From assembly GCA_023429565.1 (NCBI GenBank), contig JAEZDJ010000071.1, forward strand, positions 1-9,890: a stretch of DNA of 9,890 nt, written 5' to 3'. The first letter of the stretch is position 1; every line of letters starts with the position of its first letter. The position numbers were made by a program, and so were the translations under genes. Under the pieces are notes generated by a model. The model had not been told where the DNA came from. It made no database searches and was given only the letters and a program-made list of their open reading frames with translations. This stretch comes from Actinomycetes bacterium (GTDB lineage: Bacteria > Actinomycetota > Coriobacteriia > Coriobacteriales > Eggerthellaceae). Of this stretch, positions 5,938 to 9,890 are shown in pieces.

Positions 5938-8900
5938 ATGCCGGAACTAGTAGAGCACGTTGCATATTTATCCCAAGAGATTGGCCCGCGACCGGCCGGA
6001 ACGGAAGAAGAGCAGCAAGCGGCCCTGTACATAACCGAACAGCTGCAGAAGGAAGCCGGCCTTTCGGCGGTCATCGAGGATTTCAACAGCGCTTCGGGAA
6101 ACGATGAGCCTCGCGTCCTCTGCTGCGTCGTTACCTTGGCCGCCACGGTCCTTTCGCTCTTTGTCCCTGCATTTTCCTTGCCGGCGGTCGCCCTCACGCT
6201 CCTGGCCGCGGTGCTCTATGCTGCCGAGGCGTTTGGCAGGCCGGTGCTTTCGAGGTTGTTTGCACGCGGCGTGAGCCAAAATGTCGTCGCCAAGTACGAG
6301 CCGGGCTATACCGCCGAGACCGGTGGGACGCGCCGCCGCAAGGTGGTTTTGGTTTCGCGGTACGACAGCGGAAGGGTCCGTCCTGAATTGAATGGGGTTG
6401 TTCTGTCTGCCATGCCCGGCCTCATCTGGGCAAACCTTGGCGCGATGATCTTCATTCCGGTTTTGTTGCTGGTTCGGGGCACGCTGTTTCAACATGCAGT
6501 GGGCGTTGCTGAGATCCTGTTCAACGTCTTGACGGTCGTCGCCCTCGTCTTGGCGGTGCTTCCCTTGGTTCTTTTGGTGACGCAGCGACTGTCGTCCTAT
6601 AACGAAGGCGCGAACTGCAACGCTTCCGGCACCGCTGTGCTACTGGAGGTCGCCCGCCGCGTCGGACGCGGACGGGTGAGCGAGGCGGAGCTCGCCGCGA
6701 GGACCGAGGCGTCTCTCCATGGGGAGGAGGCGGTGCGCGCTTCTGGCCTGGTTCCGGAAGGGGCACAGCTGGTCTATGAGGCCACGCAGGTAAAAGCACC
6801 CAACATGGCTCCACAGAGTCCGGAGTCGCGCCTTGCTTCGGCAAAGGCGGCTGTGGCTGCCTTGTCGGGCAAGCCGGTGAGCGGCGTGTCTGCTTCCGAC
6901 ATAGCGCAGAACCTCGTCCAGATCAAAGAGCCGCCGTTGCCCAGCCCGAGCGACGAGGCGTATCGTGAGCTGCGAGATGAGACGCGCGAAGCCTTTGCGC
7001 CCGTTTCTCCCGAAACCGTGCAGGCCGCGTTTGCCGCTTCCGCCACGCCTCAGGATGTTCGGATCGTCGGGTCGGATGGACTTGAATTCTCAGAGGCTGG
7101 CCAGCAGGTGTCCGATGCCGCAGCAATGGCTGGCTCGGGCGTGGCATCCACGGGTGTGGAGGCCGCTTCTGCTTCGATGGGGATCGCGGGAGGGATCGGC
7201 GCTGCTGCCCCGTTCTCATCAGCCTTTGATTCCCAGCCATCTGACGGGGACGTTCCCGACTGGTTCAAGAATGCGCAAGAGAGGGCGAAAAAGCCCGTCC
7301 AGGCGGCGAAGCCTGCGCAGCGATCGCGCTATGCATCGGCTCTCGATGCTGCCGTCGCTGAAAGCTCGGGCTACTTTGCCGAGGCGAATGACGCAGTCAC
7401 CCAAGAGGCGGAAGAGCGGCTGGACGCCCGCCGCGACGAGATACATGAGGTGAAGGCGCCTCAGTGGGCCAAACCGTCTCCTTCGGATTATGCTGAAGCG
7501 GACGCAGGAACTGCTGTCGGCGTGTCCGTGCCCGCAGCAACGGATTCGTATCCTGTCCCGGGCGAAGGAGCTGCCGTGCCGGGTCGGCTTCCGTTTGCGG
7601 CATCTTCACGTGAAATTCCCTCGGAACCACTGCCTGGCGCTTCGTCGTCAAACGATGTTCCTGGTCGCCGCGCCGCCACCACTCAGGCCTCGGAAGACCC
7701 CTTTGCCACGACGGCGTTGCCGCCGATCGATGTGGCCGACTTGCGGCTTGACGGAGTCCCGCCGATCAGCGACGTTCCCATGCCTTCGTTCCTTGATCCC
7801 CGCACCGCCCAGCGCGAGGCGCAGAGCGCGCTGAGCGAGCAGCCTCCCCGCACCGCTAACCGCGTGGATGTGACGGGTGCCAGGATCGCCGACAGTGGCC
7901 GCATCGAGGACGTTCCGGTCGATGATTCTCTGTCCGACACCCCCGCAGACGCATCGGATGCGACATCTCATTCGGCGGGTCGCCGTCCCATCGTGCTCCC
8001 AGATGTGGGCGTATCGTCCCCCTCCCATGTCCCCTTGAGCGAGCTGTCGAAGCAGCGCGCACCTCTTGCCGAGGCGGAAACTTCGGGCGGAAAGACGGTG
8101 GCGAAGAGCCTTCTGAACATGCTGCCGGCTATCGACTTGGCTGATCCTGCCTCAGCGGACAATCACTGCGAAACGCCGGGGATCCATCCGTCGGGGCCGT
8201 CGAACGCGTCATTGCGCTCGTCTCTTCCGTCGCTTTCGGGAGCGATTTCCGGGAAGGGAACTGTTCCAGAGGCCTCGTCCTCAAGCGTCAGCCTCACCGG
8301 TTCGTTTCTGCCGGCAGGTGCGACCGGGACGTTTGCCCCCGTGGGGGATGAGCTTATCGAAAACGTGGACCCTGATGACATCTATATAGACGATGCCGAC
8401 GACTCTGCGTATGGAGACAACTTCACTGAGACGGGCGCGTTCGCAGGGCCCGGCTATGTTGAGATGCCGAAGTCTCGCGTCCAACGCTTCTTTGACCGCT
8501 TCCGTCGCAAGGGCAAGGACGAAGAGGCTTCTCCTCAGGAATGGCTTGAAGTGGACGAGTCGTTCGATGCTCGCACGGCCGGTGCCGAGCGCGGCGGTTG
8601 GGAAAGCTTCCGCGAGGATGGAGAGGACTACGCGTCGGAGGATCGGTCAGCGCGATCGATCTCTCCCGACGGCGTTGACACTGCCTATGAGGGATTCGAG
8701 GAAGACTCCTTCACGGGGTACGCCGATCAGGAAGAGCAGCCCTACTACGATGAGGATTTCGATCCTGATGACGTGTCGGATGAGGACGGCTTCTCCTCCG
8801 GCGGCCGAGGCGGCTGGCAGGGAGGCGCGTTCTCCCGCATGCGTGTGGGGCGCGTTGACACCAGGTCCAGCGCAGAGGAAGAGGACGACGACGGCCTTGA

Positions 8901-9408
8901 CGCGGCATCTCTCTCAGAACCAGAGGCTCCCCAAGAGATGAAGCAGATATACCAGTTCCGCAACCCCGACATCAACACGGAGGTCTGGTTTGTGGCGCTC
9001 GGCTCAGAGCTTGCTGACCACAGCGGAATTCGCGCATTCCTGGATGAGCATCAGCAGGATCTGCGCGGGTCGATCATCGTTGATCTTGACGCTTTGGGAG
9101 CTGGCTCCCTGAGCATGGTGGAGCGCGAGGGGGCGTATCGCAAGGCGAAGACCTCGTCGCGCATGAAGCGGTACATCAAGAAGGCCTCCCAGGCAACGGG
9201 CATCTCTGTCGATTCTGCCCAGATCGGCTGGCAGGACAGCGCGGCATCGTATGCCATCAAGCGTGGGTTCCAGGCCATGCATCTGGTGGGAATGGAAGGC
9301 GCGAAGCCGGCACTGTTCGCTCAAGGCGATGACGTGCTTGAGAACATCGACGAGGAGACGTTGGGAGGCAGCGCGGACTTCGTTATGGAGTTGTTGAAGA
9401 ATATCTAG
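5938..9408 (+). CDS. Membrane-anchored degenerate M28 peptidase-like protein with a giant disordered insert (1156 aa)
   Basis: Both ends read as halves of the M28 metallopeptidase fold. The N-terminus has the typical IGPRPAGTEEEQ opening, then SRYDSGR (140-146) and GANCNASG (224-231). The C-terminus (about 1003-1156) has ALGSEL (1020-1025), VDLDALG (1048-1054), a DSAASYAIKRGFQAMHLVG-type stretch and DDVLENIDEETL. Compared with active M28 enzymes, four of five zinc ligands look replaced: His by R141, Asp by C227, Glu by L1025 and the last His by A1128. D1051 and the catalytic-base position E1024 remain, so peptidase activity is unlikely. Four membrane helices (about 60-77, 82-98, 154-179, 190-214) lie inside the N-terminal half; basic loops put the M28 parts in the cytoplasm. 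Residues 245-1002 are low-complexity, with a basic patch (845-860) and acidic runs (804-823, 922-950, 980-985). AAAGG at 5925-5929 supports the start. It may be a scaffold or sensor; annotation as an M28 peptidase would be misleading. Confidence 0.85.
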   Translation: MPELVEHVAYLSQEIGPRPAGTEEEQQAALYITEQLQKEAGLSAVIEDFNSASGNDEPRVLCCVVTLAATVLSLFVPAFSLPAVALTLLAAVLYAAEAFGRPVLSRLFARGVSQNVVAKYEPGYTAETGGTRRRKVVLVSRYDSGRVRPELNGVVLSAMPGLIWANLGAMIFIPVLLLVRGTLFQHAVGVAEILFNVLTVVALVLAVLPLVLLVTQRLSSYNEGANCNASGTAVLLEVARRVGRGRVSEAELAARTEASLHGEEAVRASGLVPEGAQLVYEATQVKAPNMAPQSPESRLASAKAAVAALSGKPVSGVSASDIAQNLVQIKEPPLPSPSDEAYRELRDETREAFAPVSPETVQAAFAASATPQDVRIVGSDGLEFSEAGQQVSDAAAMAGSGVASTGVEAASASMGIAGGIGAAAPFSSAFDSQPSDGDVPDWFKNAQERAKKPVQAAKPAQRSRYASALDAAVAESSGYFAEANDAVTQEAEERLDARRDEIHEVKAPQWAKPSPSDYAEADAGTAVGVSVPAATDSYPVPGEGAAVPGRLPFAASSREIPSEPLPGASSSNDVPGRRAATTQASEDPFATTALPPIDVADLRLDGVPPISDVPMPSFLDPRTAQREAQSALSEQPPRTANRVDVTGARIADSGRIEDVPVDDSLSDTPADASDATSHSAGRRPIVLPDVGVSSPSHVPLSELSKQRAPLAEAETSGGKTVAKSLLNMLPAIDLADPASADNHCETPGIHPSGPSNASLRSSLPSLSGAISGKGTVPEASSSSVSLTGSFLPAGATGTFAPVGDELIENVDPDDIYIDDADDSAYGDNFTETGAFAGPGYVEMPKSRVQRFFDRFRRKGKDEEASPQEWLEVDESFDARTAGAERGGWESFREDGEDYASEDRSARSISPDGVDTAYEGFEEDSFTGYADQEEQPYYDEDFDPDDVSDEDGFSSGGRGGWQGGAFSRMRVGRVDTRSSAEEEDDDGLDAASLSEPEAPQEMKQIYQFRNPDINTEVWFVALGSELADHSGIRAFLDEHQQDLRGSIIVDLDALGAGSLSMVEREGAYRKAKTSSRMKRYIKKASQATGISVDSAQIGWQDSAASYAIKRGFQAMHLVGMEGAKPALFAQGDDVLENIDEETLGGSADFVMELLKNI

Positions 9409-9424
9409 CCACTCGTCTGGTGTT

Positions 9425-9454
9425 TGGGCAGGTTAAGGCTTCGTGAAGTATAAT
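9425..9454 (+). promoter_or_regulatory. Promoter of the zinc-ribbon gene
   Basis: TATAAT at 9449-9454 is a perfect sigma-70 type -10 element, and TGGGCA at 9425-9430 matches four of six -35 positions with an 18-bp spacer. Transcription would begin near 9461 and give a leader of about 90 bases before the ATG at 9551. The site sits 16 bases after the stop of the M28-like gene, so the small gene is probably transcribed on its own and fairly strongly. Confidence 0.65.
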
Positions 9455-9512
9455 GGCACCCATCCGATTCACGAGTACCGTTAAAGGTGCCGTATCGAAT
9501 GCGGGCTTCGTG
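9437..9512 (+). repeat. Repeated half-sites around the promoter of the zinc-ribbon gene
   Basis: TCGTGAA (9441-9447) and TTCACGA (9468-9474) form a perfect 7-bp inverted repeat that brackets the -10 element. The longer word GGCTTCGTG (9437-9445) recurs as a direct copy at 9504-9512, and CCGAT occurs after each (9464-9468 and 9514-9518). GGCACC (9455-9460) is also mirrored by GGTGCC (9486-9491). The inverted repeat could be an operator for a dimeric repressor, because it flanks the -10, or part of leader RNA structure. I cannot tell which, and chance is possible in a short region. Confidence 0.35.
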
Positions 9513-9532
9513 TCCGATCAGGCAAAAGAACA

Positions 9533-9540
9533 GAGAGGTG
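9533..9540 (+). promoter_or_regulatory. Ribosome binding site of the zinc-ribbon gene
   Basis: GAGAGGTG is a good Shine-Dalgarno match, ten bases before the ATG at 9551. It fixes the start of this short gene, which might otherwise be missed. Confidence 0.65.
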
Positions 9541-9550
9541 TTTTACAGCT

Positions 9551-9703
9551 ATGGCAATTGAAGCATACTGCGTGAAGTGCAAGGCCAAGAAGATCATGCA
9601 GAACCCCGTCGAGAGCACGACGAAGAACGGCAAGCCCATCACCAAGGGCACGTGCCCCGACTGCGGTACCACCATCTGCCGCATCGGTGCCGCCAAGAAA
9701 TAA
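9551..9703 (+). CDS. Small zinc-ribbon protein, DUF5679 type (50 aa)
   Basis: The product is a 50-residue basic protein with two CxxC pairs: C7-x2-C10 near the start (YCVKCKAKK) and C35-x2-C38 (CPDCG), a treble-clef or zinc-ribbon arrangement expected to bind one zinc ion. A fifth cysteine, C43, follows. The order YCVKC, KAK, a middle GKP segment, KGTCPDCGT and a basic tail matches the DUF5679 family of short actinobacterial proteins as I know it. The molecular role is unknown; similar ribbons occur in nucleic-acid-binding proteins such as the C-termini of topoisomerases, so RNA or DNA contact is a reasonable guess. Codon use is strongly biased (AAG, ACC, ATC and GGC dominate), which together with the good promoter and ribosome binding site suggests high expression. 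It stands alone as a single gene, with a hairpin terminator candidate about 70 bases downstream. The minus-strand frames across it are shadows. Confidence 0.9.
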   Translation: MAIEAYCVKCKAKKIMQNPVESTTKNGKPITKGTCPDCGTTICRIGAAKK

Positions 9704-9772
9704 CCTCCAGAACGTTCTTTCTGCCTTTTCCCTGAGGGGATACGTGACCGAGAGGTCGCTGGCAGGACTGAA

Positions 9773-9794
9773 GGGGGCTGTATCAAAAGCCCCC
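9773..9794 (+). terminator. Terminator-like hairpin after the zinc-ribbon gene
   Basis: GGGGGCT (9773-9779) and AGCCCCC (9788-9794) form a perfect 7-bp GC-rich stem with an 8-base loop. The sequence after it (AATTGAAC) lacks a real T-run, so it is an imperfect intrinsic terminator or works with another factor. Its position 70 bases after the stop codon fits the end of a one-gene transcript. Confidence 0.5.
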
Positions 9795-9854
9795 AATTGA
9801 ACGAGGGGTCGCCTATCTCGTCAAGAGGTATGCGGCTCCTTTTCGTTTTGTGTC

Positions 9855-9870
9855 GCAGCGCAAGCGCTGC
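9855..9870. repeat. GC-rich inverted repeat near the right end
   Basis: GCAGCG (9855-9860) and CGCTGC (9865-9870) form a 6-bp stem around CAAG. On the minus strand the stem is followed by GACACAAAACG and on the plus strand by TCTTCG; neither is a proper T-run. It may be a second terminator or a structure belonging to a gene beyond the window. No gene is visible between 9704 and 9890. Confidence 0.3.
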
Positions 9871-9890
9871 TCTTCGATACGCTATAGCGC

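Noticed and set aside
5898..6107. Plus-strand 69-residue frame starting in the leader of the M28-like gene
   Set aside because: No ribosome binding site in front of its ATG, and the main frame from 5938 shows real M28 sequence.
8393..8941. Plus-strand 182-residue frame inside the M28-like gene
   Set aside because: Arg/Thr/Ser-rich composition expected from the shifted frame of Asp/Glu-rich coding sequence.
9481..9796. Two minus-strand frames opposite the zinc-ribbon gene
   Set aside because: Shadows; the plus-strand gene has promoter, ribosome binding site and two CxxC pairs.

Overview
The window looks like chromosomal DNA from a high-GC actinobacterium. A member of the class Coriobacteriia (Eggerthella/Slackia-like) is my best guess. 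That rests on the GC-rich codon use of the main genes, the small DUF5679-type zinc-ribbon protein and the style of the membrane-associated M28-like protein. It is inference; no marker gene is present to prove it. I see no CRISPR array, tRNA, rRNA, transposase or attachment site.

Layout. Positions 1-408 hold no gene I can support. A 212-residue protein with a C-terminal membrane anchor is encoded on the minus strand (409-1047), and a gap of about 100 bp separates it from a divergent plus-strand block. That block starts with a large DinG-family helicase carrying an N-terminal DEDDh exonuclease (1150-4422). After 39 bp comes an unrecognised single-pass membrane protein with a long helical extracytoplasmic part (4462-5880). 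After another 57 bp comes a 1156-residue protein (5938-9408), preceded by its own promoter-like sequence. The last gene is a 50-residue zinc-ribbon protein (9551-9703), again with its own promoter (a perfect TATAAT) and followed by a terminator-like hairpin.

The most interesting object is the 1156-residue protein. Its two ends read as the two halves of an M28 (aminopeptidase-like) fold, separated by about 760 residues of low-complexity, finally very acidic, sequence. Four of the five expected zinc ligands appear to be substituted, four membrane helices are threaded into the N-terminal half, and charge distribution puts the M28 pieces on the cytoplasmic side. This suggests a membrane-anchored pseudopeptidase reused as a scaffold or sensor. 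The gene just upstream encodes another membrane protein with a disordered cytoplasmic N-terminus, and the two may work together. The DinG protein is also unusual: it keeps an intact exonuclease and an intact four-cysteine iron-sulfur helicase, with a disordered insert between Walker A and the cluster domain.
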